DNA of 22,443 nucleotides from JAFKKF01 sp038323025 (GCA_038323025.1 JBBQGL010000052.1:1-22443), one strand, 5' to 3'; positions 7,512 through 15,377 are shown, counted from the stretch's first letter. A program made the numbers and translations. Notes: generated from the sequence alone by a model not told the origin.

Positions 7512-8458
7512 TGGCCGATCCCGTCGCCACGACAACCCGCCCCGGAGCCTGGCTCCGGGGCGTTTCGAGGAAACGGTCGCTCGAGACCGAGGCGCGCTGG
7601 CGGCCCTATTGGCAGGCGGCGCCGCTGGCGCTGGTCTTCCTCGTCTTCTTCATCCTGCCGCTGATCGTCACCTTCATCGTCAGCTTCTGGACCTATACCG
7701 GCTATTCGATCGAGCCGGCCTTCGTCTTCGACAACTATGTCGCCGCCTTCGACAAGTGCATCGTCGCCCTGCCCGACCTCTGCACCACCTTCCGCACCTA
7801 TCTCTCGACCCTGAAATTCTGCGCGATCGTGTGGGCCGCCACGCTCCTCATCGGCTTCACCATCGCCTACTACCTGAACTTCGTCATCCGCACGACCACC
7901 GCCCGCATCGTGCTCGCGCTCGTCTGCACGATCCCGTTCTGGACCTCCAACGTCATCCGCATGATCTCGTGGATCCCGCTCCTCGGCCGGAACGGGCTGG
8001 TCAACAATTTCCTGATGTCGGCGGGCATCACCAGCCAGCCCCTCGACTGGCTGCTCTATTCCGATTTTTCGGTGGCCCTCGCCCTCGTCCACATCAACAC
8101 GGTCTTCATGATCGTGCCCATCCTCAACTCGATGTCGCGTATCGACCGCTCGCTGGTCGAGGCTGCCTATGACGGCGGCGCCAGCGGCTGGCAGACGCTG
8201 TGGAACGTCATCATCCCGCTGTCGAAGACCGGCATCGCCATCGGCTCGATCTTCGTCATCACCATCGTCATGGGCGATTTCGTCACCACCGGCCTGATGG
8301 GCGGCCAGCAGATCGCCTCCGCCGGCAAGGTCATCCAGACCGAGATCGGCGCGCTGCAGTTCCCGATCGCTGCCGCCAGCGCCATCGTGCTGCTCGCCGT
8401 CGTCCTTATGATCATCTGGACGCTCATCCGCTTCGTCGATATCCGCAAGGAGCTCTGA
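7511..8458 (+). CDS. ABC transporter permease, PotB type
   Basis: 315-residue inner-membrane subunit. About six membrane segments are visible, starting with LALVFLVFFILPLIVTFIVSFW (written here in part: LALVFLVFF and LPLIVTFIV, about residues 40-60). The cytoplasmic EAA loop reads EAAYDGGASGWQTLW, the ATPase docking site. The ATG overlaps the TGA of the binding-protein gene as TGATG and has no good ribosome site of its own, so translational coupling is likely. No other ATG, GTG or TTG is in frame before the first membrane segment, so the terminator-like hairpin at 7538-7562 really is inside the coding sequence. Partner of the permease at 8463. Confidence 0.93.
   Translation: MADPVATTTRPGAWLRGVSRKRSLETEARWRPYWQAAPLALVFLVFFILPLIVTFIVSFWTYTGYSIEPAFVFDNYVAAFDKCIVALPDLCTTFRTYLSTLKFCAIVWAATLLIGFTIAYYLNFVIRTTTARIVLALVCTIPFWTSNVIRMISWIPLLGRNGLVNNFLMSAGITSQPLDWLLYSDFSVALALVHINTVFMIVPILNSMSRIDRSLVEAAYDGGASGWQTLWNVIIPLSKTGIAIGSIFVITIVMGDFVTTGLMGGQQIASAGKVIQTEIGALQFPIAAASAIVLLAVVLMIIWTLIRFVDIRKEL
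7538..7562 (+). terminator. Terminator-like hairpin inside the 5' end of the permease gene (putative attenuator)
   Basis: CGCCCCGGAGC, loop CTG, GCTCCGGGGCG is a perfect 11-pair GC-rich stem, followed directly by TTTCG. It starts 26 bases after the binding-protein stop codon and covers permease codons 10-18. The stem is strong but the T run is only three long, so partial termination or blocking of 3'-to-5' decay of the receptor mRNA is the likely effect. Confidence 0.55.
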
Positions 8459-8462
8459 GGCG

Positions 8463-9404
8463 ATGTACGGCAAGCGCACACGGAGCTTCTATGCCCTCTC
8501 GGCCTTCTTCGGCCTCTACGTCCTGTTCCTTTACGGGCCGACGATCACCGTCACCATCCTGTCGTTCCAGGGCCCGAACGGCGGCATGACCTTCCCGATG
8601 AATGGCGTCTCGCTCCACTGGTTCGAGAACCTCTGGAAAGGCATCGGCGTCCCCAATGTCAGCGACGCGCTCCTCAATTCGCTCAAGCTCGGCATCGTCG
8701 TCACGATATTGACCGTGGTCATTTCGGTGATGGGTGGGCTCGCCTTCCGCCGCCGTTTCCGCGGCCAGAACGCGCTGTTCTTCACGGCCATCGCCAGCCT
8801 TATCCTGCCCTCGATCGTCGTATCCCTGGGCATCGCGCTCGAGTTCCAGCTCGCCAACCAGACCATCTCCTCGCTCGGCGATACGCTGGTCGAGCGCTAC
8901 GTGGACTCCGGCGATACCTCGTCGGTCGGCGCCTGGCTCGGCGGCATCGGCAGCGCCATCCAGGACAATTTCCAGACCCTGATGGGGCTCTTCACCTCCG
9001 GCCTCGGCGCCCATCTCACCTGGACGCTGCCCTTCGGCCTCCTGATCATGTTCGCGGTGTTCAACCGCTTCAACCGCTCCTACGAGGAGGCGGCGCGCGA
9101 CCTTGGCGCCACGCCGTGGCAGACCTTCCGTCACGTCGTCCTGCCGCTGATCGCGCCGTCGCTCCTAGGCGTCGCCCTGTTCGGCTTCACGCTTTCCTGG
9201 GACGAGATCGCGCGCTCCAGCCAGGCGGTCGGCGCCACCAACACGCTGCCGCTCACGTTGCAGGGCCTGACCACGACGGTCACCACGCCGGTGATCTACG
9301 CCCTCGGCACCATGACCACGGCCATCTCCTTCGTCATCATCGCCGTCAGCCTCGCCACCATCCTGCTCCTCCGCCGCCGCCGCGTCCGGCGCGCCGCCGC
9401 CTGA
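8463..9404 (+). CDS. ABC transporter permease, PotC type, with enlarged extracytoplasmic loop
   Basis: 313-residue second permease. It opens with SFYALSAFFGLYVLFLYGPTI, the usual PotC first segment (given in part: FYALSAFFGLYVLFLYGP), and carries the EAA loop YEEAARDLGATPWQTF, then VVLPLIAPSLLGV and FTLSWDEIARS. About 50 residues between the third and fourth membrane segments (from QLANQTISSLGD to LGAHLTW) exceed what typical 260-280-residue PotC proteins have. The C-terminus is a basic RRRRVRR tail. It is four bases downstream of the first permease, with GAGG before the ATG, in the same operon. Function as the second half of the membrane pore is secure; the role of the loop is not. Confidence 0.92.
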   Translation: MYGKRTRSFYALSAFFGLYVLFLYGPTITVTILSFQGPNGGMTFPMNGVSLHWFENLWKGIGVPNVSDALLNSLKLGIVVTILTVVISVMGGLAFRRRFRGQNALFFTAIASLILPSIVVSLGIALEFQLANQTISSLGDTLVERYVDSGDTSSVGAWLGGIGSAIQDNFQTLMGLFTSGLGAHLTWTLPFGLLIMFAVFNRFNRSYEEAARDLGATPWQTFRHVVLPLIAPSLLGVALFGFTLSWDEIARSSQAVGATNTLPLTLQGLTTTVTTPVIYALGTMTTAISFVIIAVSLATILLLRRRRVRRAAA

Positions 9405-9409
9405 CCGCC

Positions 9410-10162
9410 ATGCGCATCCACATCGTCAATCCGAACACGACCACGGCGATGACCGACAAGGTCGCCATCGCCGCGCGCGCCGCCGCCTCGCCCGGCACCG
9501 AGATACTCGCGACTACATCCGCCGACGGGCCGGTCTCGATCGAGGGCTTCTTCGACGGCGCCCTCAGCCTGCCCGGCCTCCTCGTCGAGATCGCCAGAGC
9601 GAGAGCGATGAAGGTCGACGCGCACATCATCGCCTGCTTCGACGACACCGGCCTCGACGCCGCGCGCTCGCTCGCCGACGCCCCGGTGATCGGCATCGGC
9701 GAGGCCGCCTATCACCTCGCCACCCTGGTCGGCGGGCGCTTCAGCGTCGTCACCACGCTCGCCCGCTCGATTCCCGTGCTCGAGCAGAACCTCGTCCGCT
9801 ACGGCCTTGCCTTCCGCTGCGCGTCGGTGCGCGCGGCCGGCGTGCCCGTGCTGGCGCTGGAGAAGCCGAACGGTCCGGCGCGCGAGCGCATATCGGACGA
9901 GATCGCCGCGGCGCTCGCCGACGACCGCGCCGACGCCATCGTGCTCGGCTGCGCCGGCATGGCCAACCTCGCCGCCGTGCTCGCCGCCCGGCATGGAGTA
10001 CCGGTCGTCGAAGGCGTCGCCGCGGCGGTCAAGCTCGCCGAAGCGCTGGCCGGCCTGAAGCTGCGCACGTCTAAGTCAGGCGGCTGGGCAGAACCGCGCG
10101 CCAAGCCTTACGCCGGCTACCTCGCCGCCTTCGACGGCATGGGTGAGAACCTGCCCGCCTGA
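9410..10162 (+). CDS. Asp/Glu/hydantoin racemase-family enzyme
   Basis: 250 residues from the ATG at 9410, five bases after the permease stop. The opening MRIHIVNPNTTTAMTDKV and later VSIEGFFDGALS fit the hydantoin/allantoin racemase branch. Two catalytic Cys are in the expected places: C76 in IACFDDTGLD and C181 in VLGCAGMANL, the pair that takes and gives the alpha proton from opposite faces. It is the last gene of the importer operon, so the imported compound may be racemised on entry; an allantoin, hydantoin or N-carbamoyl-type substrate is possible. Arylmalonate decarboxylases and maleate isomerases share the fold, so the reaction is not certain. The upstream part of the open frame, back to 9116, overlaps the permease and is not used. 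Confidence 0.87.
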   Translation: MRIHIVNPNTTTAMTDKVAIAARAAASPGTEILATTSADGPVSIEGFFDGALSLPGLLVEIARARAMKVDAHIIACFDDTGLDAARSLADAPVIGIGEAAYHLATLVGGRFSVVTTLARSIPVLEQNLVRYGLAFRCASVRAAGVPVLALEKPNGPARERISDEIAAALADDRADAIVLGCAGMANLAAVLAARHGVPVVEGVAAAVKLAEALAGLKLRTSKSGGWAEPRAKPYAGYLAAFDGMGENLPA

Positions 10163-10178
10163 ACCGGCGAGCGACCCG

Positions 10179-11414
10179 CTAGGCCGCCAGCAGGCTCTTC
10201 AGTCTGGTCGATGGCTCGGCTAGCTGGCGGGCGTCGGGCCTGACGCCCTTCTGGATCAGCATTTCCGCCACCCGGATATCCTTCGCCACGGCGTTGCCGT
10301 GGCCGATGCCGCTCGCCGCGACCAGGTTCCCCGCGCCGTCGAGGTGGAAGAGGATGAAGGAGCCGCCGCCGGTGTCGCGCCGCACCGTCGTCGAACCCTG
10401 GTCCGGCAGGCCGGCGATCTGCAGCGTCAAATCGTACTGATCCGACCAGAACCAGGGCAGCGCGGAGATCGGCTCGGTGCCGCCGAGCATGTTGCGCGCC
10501 GCCAGCGCGCCCTGGTCGAGCGCGTTCCGCCAGCATTCGAGGCGCACCCGGCGGCCGCCGTAGACCGGCAGGGGGAACGAACAGCAATCGCCGGCGGCAA
10601 AGATTTCCGGGTCGCTCGTCCTCAGCGTTTCGTCGACGACGACGCCGTTGTCGACCGTGAGGCCGGCTGCGGCCGCGAGGCCCACCACCGGCACCGCTCC
10701 GATCCCGATGAGGAGGAAATCGGCGAGCACGCGCCGCCCGTCGCCGAGGGTCACGGCAACCGCGTCGGCCCGTTGTTCGATCCCCTCGACCCGCGCCGAG
10801 CAATAAAGCGCGACCCCCTCCGCAAGGTGGCGCGCCTCGATCACTTCCGCGATTTCCCCGGGGACGACCCGGGAGAGTACGCGGGGCAGCGCCTCGATCA
10901 CGGTCACCGCCGCGCCGCGCTTCCGCGCGCCTGCGGCTATTTCGAGGCCGATGAAGCCGCCGCCGATGATGGCGATATGCCGGCCGGGCGCGAGGAATGG
11001 ACGCAGGCGCAACGCGTCGTCATAGGTGCGGAAATAGCCGACCCGGCCGGTCGCCGGCCCGGCAAGGGCGAGCGGCCGCGGCTCCGCTCCGGTTGCGATC
11101 AGCAGGCGGTCATAGGGAATGGTGGTCCCGTCGTCGAACCCGACCGTGTGCGCCTGGCGGCCGATCGTCCGCGCCGCCTTGCCGCACGCCATGATGATGG
11201 AGGCGCCCGCGAGCCGCTCCGCCGTGGCGATGGTCCGCGGCCCTTCCGCCGTGTCGTCCGCGAGGCCCTCCTTGGAGAGCGGCGGCCGCTCGTAGGGCAG
11301 GTATTTCTCCGCGCCGACGAGGGTAATCGGGACATGGTGATCGTGCTCGCGCAGGGCGAGGGCGGCGCGGACGCCGCATTCGCCGCCGCCGATGATCACC
11401 ATTCCGCCGGCCAT
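10179..11414 (-). CDS. FAD/NAD(P)H ferredoxin reductase, MocF/rhodocoxin-reductase type
   Basis: 411-residue flavoprotein that passes electrons from NAD(P)H to a ferredoxin. FAD-binding GGGECG is at 9-14, then YLPYERPPLSKEGL at 38-51, the NAD(P) Rossmann motif IIGGGFIGLEIAAG at 149-162 and FAAGDCC at 272-278 closing the FAD site. This arrangement is that of oxygenase-coupled reductases (rhodocoxin and putidaredoxin reductase type). It is the third gene of the desaturase, Rieske, reductase operon, seven bases after the Rieske stop, so the Rieske protein is its natural partner. An ATG four codons in is an alternative start. It converges on the racemase gene with a 16-bp gap and no clear terminator. 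Confidence 0.92.
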   Translation of the reverse strand: MAGGMVIIGGGECGVRAALALREHDHHVPITLVGAEKYLPYERPPLSKEGLADDTAEGPRTIATAERLAGASIIMACGKAARTIGRQAHTVGFDDGTTIPYDRLLIATGAEPRPLALAGPATGRVGYFRTYDDALRLRPFLAPGRHIAIIGGGFIGLEIAAGARKRGAAVTVIEALPRVLSRVVPGEIAEVIEARHLAEGVALYCSARVEGIEQRADAVAVTLGDGRRVLADFLLIGIGAVPVVGLAAAAGLTVDNGVVVDETLRTSDPEIFAAGDCCSFPLPVYGGRRVRLECWRNALDQGALAARNMLGGTEPISALPWFWSDQYDLTLQIAGLPDQGSTTVRRDTGGGSFILFHLDGAGNLVAASGIGHGNAVAKDIRVAEMLIQKGVRPDARQLAEPSTRLKSLLAA

Positions 11415-11421
11415 GATGCGG

Positions 11422-11733
11422 TCAGCCGATCTCGATCAGGACTTTGCCGTCAGTCACCTTAACCGGGTAGGTCTTGAGATTGACGCAGACCGGCGCGCCC
11501 CTCGCCTCGCCGGTCTTGTAGTTGAACCGCCCGTTGTGCTTCGGACATTCGATGATGTCGTCCATCACCAGCCCGTCGGCGAGGTGGGTGCGCTCGTGGG
11601 TGCAGAAACCCTCGGTCGCGAAATACTCGTCGTCCGGGCTGCGGTAGATCGCGAACGTGCGCTCGCCGTGATCGAAGCGCAGCACGTCTTCCTCGTCGAC
11701 ATCGCCGACGTTGCAGGCTTCCACCCAGCTCAT
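11422..11733 (-). CDS. Rieske 2Fe-2S ferredoxin, MocE family
   Basis: 103-residue soluble Rieske protein. Cluster ligands are visible as C44-x-H46 in FCTHERTHLADG and C63-x-x-H66 in ECPKHNGRFNYKTGEA. The length is that of a stand-alone ferredoxin, with no oxygenase alpha-subunit domain. NCBI-type family naming calls this group MocE after the rhizopine catabolism gene. It would carry electrons from the reductase at 10179-11414 to the di-iron oxygenase at 11738-12829. It starts four bases after the oxygenase stop and ends seven bases before the reductase start, so the three are surely co-transcribed. The alternative, a NirD-like subunit, is unlikely because no nitrite reductase is near. Confidence 0.93.
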   Translation of the reverse strand: MSWVEACNVGDVDEEDVLRFDHGERTFAIYRSPDDEYFATEGFCTHERTHLADGLVMDDIIECPKHNGRFNYKTGEARGAPVCVNLKTYPVKVTDGKVLIEIG

Positions 11734-11737
11734 GGAG

Positions 11738-12829
11738 TCATTCCGCCGCGTCGAGGACCTGTCCGTGCAACTCCGGCCGGTAGGGCCTGGCGCCCGGCGG
11801 CAGCTCGCGCTTCACGAAGTACTCTGGATCCTTCATCTGCCGGAGCATGGCAGGAATGATCTCGCGGTAGGCCTCGATCGTGCTGGCATAAGGCTTGGGC
11901 GTGTCGGATTTCATCACCTCGTGCAGGTCGGCCAGCCGATGATAGGGCACCATCGGGAACATGTGGTGTTCTACGTGATAGTTCATGTTCCAGTACAGGA
12001 AGCGGAACACCGGGTTCATGTAGATCGTGCGCGAATTGAGCCGGTGGTCAAGGACGTTCTCGGCGAGGCCGGCATGCTGGGTGAGGCCGAAGAAGAGCAT
12101 CAGGCAGGCGCCGTACATCGTCGGCAGGACGCCCACATACAGCACCGGCAGCCACGAATGCAGGAGCAGCGCCGAGGCGATGATCGCGAGGTGGATCGCC
12201 AGCCAGATGCGCGCCACCAGGTAGACCTTTGGCCGCTCCATCTCGGGGACGAGGTTCGCCTCCGACGGATCGAGCCGGCCGGCCGCATGCAGGAAGAGGT
12301 GCTTCACCGTATTCCAGGTGCTGGCGATGGCGAAGGTGTTGCTGAGGATGCGCAGCATCGCGGGAGGCCGCATCGAGGCGATTTCGGGATCGCGGCCGAC
12401 GATGATCGTGTCCGTATGGTGACGCGCATGGCTCCAGCGCCAGATGGTCGGCTCGCGCATCAGCATGAAGCACGCGACGTGGTAGACGACATCGTTGAGC
12501 CATGGCGTCCGGAAGGCGGTGCCGTGGCCGCACTCGTGCCAGCGCGAGTCGCTCGACGAGCCGTAGAGCGCGCCGTAGGCGATGAAGAACGGCACCGCCC
12601 ACCAGGTGCCCCATAAGACATATCCGCCGACGCCGGTGACGACGAAGGCGGCGATCCAGATGAGGGTGTCGCGGATGGCCGGCCCGTCGGCGCGCTGCAT
12701 GAATTCCTTCATGCGCTTCCGCGGAATGTCGGTCTTGTACCACTCGGCGGCGGCCAGCCCGTTGGCGATCGCGGCTTCGGCGTCGCGGCCGACGAGGCTG
12801 TAGTCGCGTTCTCTGATGGCCTGCGCCAT
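11738..12829 (-). CDS. Fatty-acid-desaturase-fold di-iron oxygenase, MocD-like
   Basis: 363 residues from the ATG at 12829, with GGGAAGGA just upstream. Three His boxes hold the di-iron site: HECGH at 98-102, HARHH at 134-138 and HVEHH at 285-289, with QHAG (H252) as an extra ligand candidate. Hydrophobic segments near 55-90 and 205-250 indicate an inner-membrane enzyme. Desaturases, alkane hydroxylases and MocD share this fold. The tight operon with a Rieske ferredoxin and reductase matches mocDEF, where the complex is proposed to oxidatively O-demethylate methyl-scyllo-inosamine. A lipid desaturase role remains possible, but the neighbours (sugar importer, MocA-type dehydrogenase) favour a small cyclitol-like or methoxy substrate. 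The frame extends upstream to 12931 without ribosome-site support. Confidence 0.88.
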   Translation of the reverse strand: MAQAIRERDYSLVGRDAEAAIANGLAAAEWYKTDIPRKRMKEFMQRADGPAIRDTLIWIAAFVVTGVGGYVLWGTWWAVPFFIAYGALYGSSSDSRWHECGHGTAFRTPWLNDVVYHVACFMLMREPTIWRWSHARHHTDTIIVGRDPEIASMRPPAMLRILSNTFAIASTWNTVKHLFLHAAGRLDPSEANLVPEMERPKVYLVARIWLAIHLAIIASALLLHSWLPVLYVGVLPTMYGACLMLFFGLTQHAGLAENVLDHRLNSRTIYMNPVFRFLYWNMNYHVEHHMFPMVPYHRLADLHEVMKSDTPKPYASTIEAYREIIPAMLRQMKDPEYFVKRELPPGARPYRPELHGQVLDAAE

Positions 12830-12960
12830 GACGAATTCCTTCCCGGCTGAACCTCTGCTCCCCGCTCGCCTTTGGACTTTTAATGGTTGTCCGGCGAAAC
12901 AGATACAAGGTCCGGCTCCATCAAATCCCATCAGAAAATCGAGGCGGCGCGGCCATTTTA
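12830..12960 (-). promoter_or_regulatory. Leader of the oxygenase operon, possible internal promoter
   Basis: This 131-base gap is less GC-rich than the genes around it. It contains ATACAA at 12903-12908 (TTGTAT on the minus strand), with CATTAAAAG about 18 bases downstream. These resemble a poor -35/-10 pair, and TTGTAT is also half of the GntR palindrome at 5026. It could start transcription of the three oxygenase genes separately from the two dehydrogenase genes upstream. Confidence 0.3.
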
Positions 12961-12985
12961 GCCGGTTCAGGTAACGCTGACCGGC
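12961..12985 (-). other. Hairpin at the 3' end of the 2-hydroxyacid dehydrogenase gene
   Basis: GCCGGT-T-CAG and CTG-ACCGGC pair around a six-base loop, with one bulged base, and span the stop codon. On the minus strand the stem is followed by TAAAATGG, not a T run. It may attenuate or process the message between the dehydrogenase and oxygenase genes. Confidence 0.3.
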
Positions 12986-14028
12986 TTGCTCCTAAGCCGG
13001 CTCGCAACCGAGGGATCGGCTCGCCGGCAGAGCTGCGGGGGCAGGCCACGGACGATCAGCTCGGCATCAGCAACCATCATCCGGCCAATCTCGAAAAGCG
13101 CCTCGCGTGTTCCTCCCGTGCGGTGGGCGGAGAGGAGCAGGCCCTCGAGCAACCGGACCGGATCGCCGGCCGCGACCGGCTCGTCGGGGAAGACGTCGGT
13201 TGCCGCCCGGATATGGCCGGAGCGGACCTGGCGGAGGAGCTCCGGGAAATCGACCACCGCCGCGCGGCTCATCAGGAGGAAAGCCGATCCCGGCTGCATC
13301 AGCTCGAATTCCCGCTTGGCGATGAAGCCCTGATTTTCGCTGGTCACGCTGGCGAAAACGAAGACAACGCGCGAGGCGGCGAGGACTTCGTCGAGGCTTG
13401 CCGGCACGCAATCGTGATCGCGGATGAGATCGGGCGGCAGCCACGGATCGTACACCGACACCTTGTTGCGGAAGGGAACGAGAAGCGCCCTCAGCGTGCG
13501 CCCGAGATCGCCAAAGCCGACAATACCGACCCGCGCGCCAGTAAAGGGGAAGGACTCGTCGTTGCCCGCCAGGCCATATTTCTCGGCGCCTCGCCGGAAC
13601 GCCCGATCCGCCGCGGTGATGCCGCGGGCGAGATCGATGGCCATCGCCAGCGATGATTCCGCGACCGACTTCGCGAACGCCGCGCCGGGCGTCAGCACGT
13701 GGATGCCGCGTTCCTGGCAGGCGTCGTAGTCGATATTGGGAAGGAAATTCCCTTCGACGTTGAAGATGGCCTTGAGTTTTTGCGCGCGATCGAGCCGCGC
13801 TCGCGGCATCGCGGTCTGCCCGATCAGGAGGGTAGCTTCCGGCAGGTGCTCCTCGACGATTGCGTCCGGCATCGGCCGGTCGTCCGAGGCGACGATCCGA
13901 CCGAGCCCGTACAGCCGCCGCCGGGCGTCGGCGTCGCAAATCAGGTCGAGGGTGCGCGGCTGCGGATCCCACAGGATGAGCGGCGCGTCCTTTGCCTTGT
14001 TCTTCGTCACACCGGCGGCTGGCGTCAT
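12967..14028 (-). CDS. D-isomer-specific 2-hydroxyacid dehydrogenase family protein
   Basis: 353 residues with the two-domain fold of the family. The NAD-binding motif VGIVGFGDLGR is at 167-177, and YDPWLPP (193-199) supplies the usual NAD-selective Asp. The catalytic triad is R255 in LMSRAAVVD, E283 in DVFPDEP and H302 in LLSAHRTGG. All three are present, although the triad Arg context (SRA in place of the usual NxARG) is slightly off. It would reduce a 2-keto acid or oxidise a D-2-hydroxy acid or hydroxy-sugar derivative with NAD(H). It lies 15 bases downstream of the Gfo/Idh/MocA gene, so the two are co-transcribed, and 137 bases upstream of the oxygenase operon. Substrate not determinable. 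Confidence 0.9.
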   Translation of the reverse strand: MTPAAGVTKNKAKDAPLILWDPQPRTLDLICDADARRRLYGLGRIVASDDRPMPDAIVEEHLPEATLLIGQTAMPRARLDRAQKLKAIFNVEGNFLPNIDYDACQERGIHVLTPGAAFAKSVAESSLAMAIDLARGITAADRAFRRGAEKYGLAGNDESFPFTGARVGIVGFGDLGRTLRALLVPFRNKVSVYDPWLPPDLIRDHDCVPASLDEVLAASRVVFVFASVTSENQGFIAKREFELMQPGSAFLLMSRAAVVDFPELLRQVRSGHIRAATDVFPDEPVAAGDPVRLLEGLLLSAHRTGGTREALFEIGRMMVADAELIVRGLPPQLCRRADPSVASRLRSKPVSVT

Positions 14029-14043
14029 TCGATCCGTCCCCGG

Positions 14044-15126
14044 TCAGGCGATGTTCACCGGCTGTCCGCTCTGCGCGCTTCTGATGGCGGCGTGGGAAAG
14101 CCTTAGCGCCGCGAGGTTCCCGCGCGCCGAATTGATCGGCTCCTCGCCCGTCTCGATCGCCCTGAGCAGGGCGCCCATGGTGCCGGCGAAGCCCTCGCTG
14201 AACCACTGCCCGCTGAGCGCGGGCGTGGCGACACCCGCGTCGGTGTAGAGGGCTACGGCCTGGCGGCCGAGGTCGGGACCGGTGCTCCGCAGCGTGCCGC
14301 GCGTCCCCACCACGACCGTCGTATCCAGGGCGCCGCGCGGCGTGTTGCCGTCGAAGGTGAGCGAGGCGTGGCCGCCGGGGAACGTGACCTGGACCTGCGA
14401 CAACAGCCCGGGGTCGATCGGCTGGCCGCTGGCGCGCGTCACCGTGGCGAACACACGCTCTGCCCGGTCGCCGATGACGCTCACCAGGAAATCGAACCAG
14501 TGGATGGCGAAGTCCTCGAGAATGACGAAGGGCATCCTGGCGAACGGGGTTCCCGCGATCCAGGTGTGGTCCCACTGGATCGAAACGTGCACCGCCGTGA
14601 CATCGCCGGCGAGCCCGGCCGACACCGCTTCGCGGATCCAGGAAAGGTGCGGCGCCCAGCGTCCGTTCTGGTTGACCGCGAGCTGCAGCCGCTTGCCGGC
14701 GGCGAGGTCCACGAGCTCGCGGCCGACCGCCAGATCCTGGACGAAGGGCTTTTGCGAGAGGACGTGCTGGCCGGCGGCGAGCGCGCGCCGCATCAGCGCC
14801 ACCCGGTCGGCGGCATGGACGGTGATGTCGAGGACGGGGATTCCGCTCCGCCCGATCACGTCCTCGACCTGGTCGGTGGCGAGCGCCTGCGGATAGAAGG
14901 CATCGCGGCGGGCAATCGCCCGGTCGAGATGCCGGTCGCAGATCGCCACCACGTTCAGCCCGAACTTCCGGTACGCTTCCAGGTGCGAGGCGCTGATGCC
15001 CCCGGCCCCGATCAGTCCGATGCCGACGGAGCGGTCGCGCGGCATCGGCGGTTCATAGGCGAGCACCGGTGCCGCGACCGCTTTGGCCTCGCCAGCGACC
15101 AGCGCGTACGCGTCCCTGGAGGGCAT
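14044..15126 (-). CDS. Gfo/Idh/MocA-family NAD(P)-dependent oxidoreductase
   Basis: 360 residues from the ATG at 15126. The Rossmann motif GIGLIGAGGISASHLEAY is near 35-52. The conserved Lys is in HVLSQKPF (K126; the family EKP motif reads QKP) and the catalytic His in EDFAIHWFDF (H209). VNQNGRWAPH and SIQWDHTWIAGTPF mark a subgroup common in rhizobia. The family oxidises hydroxyls of sugars and cyclitols, and includes MocA of rhizopine catabolism and inositol dehydrogenase. The ATG at 15126 fits the short RDAYAL lead-in; a longer frame to 15213 begins only at a TTG, and GTGs near 15165 are possible. It heads the minus-strand block, divergent from the sugar-binding protein gene. Confidence 0.88.
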   Translation of the reverse strand: MPSRDAYALVAGEAKAVAAPVLAYEPPMPRDRSVGIGLIGAGGISASHLEAYRKFGLNVVAICDRHLDRAIARRDAFYPQALATDQVEDVIGRSGIPVLDITVHAADRVALMRRALAAGQHVLSQKPFVQDLAVGRELVDLAAGKRLQLAVNQNGRWAPHLSWIREAVSAGLAGDVTAVHVSIQWDHTWIAGTPFARMPFVILEDFAIHWFDFLVSVIGDRAERVFATVTRASGQPIDPGLLSQVQVTFPGGHASLTFDGNTPRGALDTTVVVGTRGTLRSTGPDLGRQAVALYTDAGVATPALSGQWFSEGFAGTMGALLRAIETGEEPINSARGNLAALRLSHAAIRSAQSGQPVNIA

Positions 15127-15377
15127 GTCGTCCAGGGACCTGGTCTTTTCATCCACCTCGCGCACTCCGTTGTCGGCGTAGTAGTAGCCGGACCGCCGCG
15201 AACGTCGGCGCAAAAATATTGCCGGATTTGATTTGATCTGATTGCCGCGTTGATTGTGTTACCAATTGCGATGCTCAGGATGTACGGTTCGCCCACAGTC
15301 GTGGATGGCGATCAATCCAAAACAAGAATCTTCCAAAAGAAGAAACCGAAGAATCAATTGCAAAGGGAGGAAGTCGA
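15127..15377. promoter_or_regulatory. Divergent promoter region of the catabolic and sugar-importer blocks
   Basis: This is the longest non-coding gap in the window and distinctly AT-rich for it. It holds several TGATT/TTGAT words within 15228-15256, CAATTGC at 15263-15269 and again at 15355-15361, and an imperfect inverted repeat (GAATCTTC at 15326, GAAGAATC at 15348). GGGAGG at 15365-15370 is the ribosome site of the binding-protein gene. I cannot place -35/-10 boxes with confidence. The LacI regulator at 18321 is the obvious candidate to bind here. Confidence 0.5.

Noticed and set aside
7538..7562. Frameshift or misassembly at the hairpin that would make the permease start further downstream
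   Set aside because: The frame is intact from the ATG at 7511 into the first membrane segment and no other start codon is available.
9350..9404. Run of CCGCCG triplets at the end of the second permease as a repeat element
   Set aside because: It simply encodes the basic Arg/Ala C-terminal tail that commonly follows the last membrane segment.
9116..9409. Fusion of the racemase to a 98-residue N-terminal part
   Set aside because: This part overlaps the PotC permease in another frame; the family start MRIHIVNPNT begins exactly at the ATG at 9410.
10163..10178. Bidirectional terminator between the convergent racemase and reductase genes
   Set aside because: Only a four-pair AGCG/CGCT stem can be drawn and no T run is near.
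15127..15213. N-terminal extension of the Gfo/Idh/MocA gene to 15213
   Set aside because: It begins at a TTG, adds an Arg-rich and Tyr-rich stretch unlike the family, and eats into the divergent promoter.
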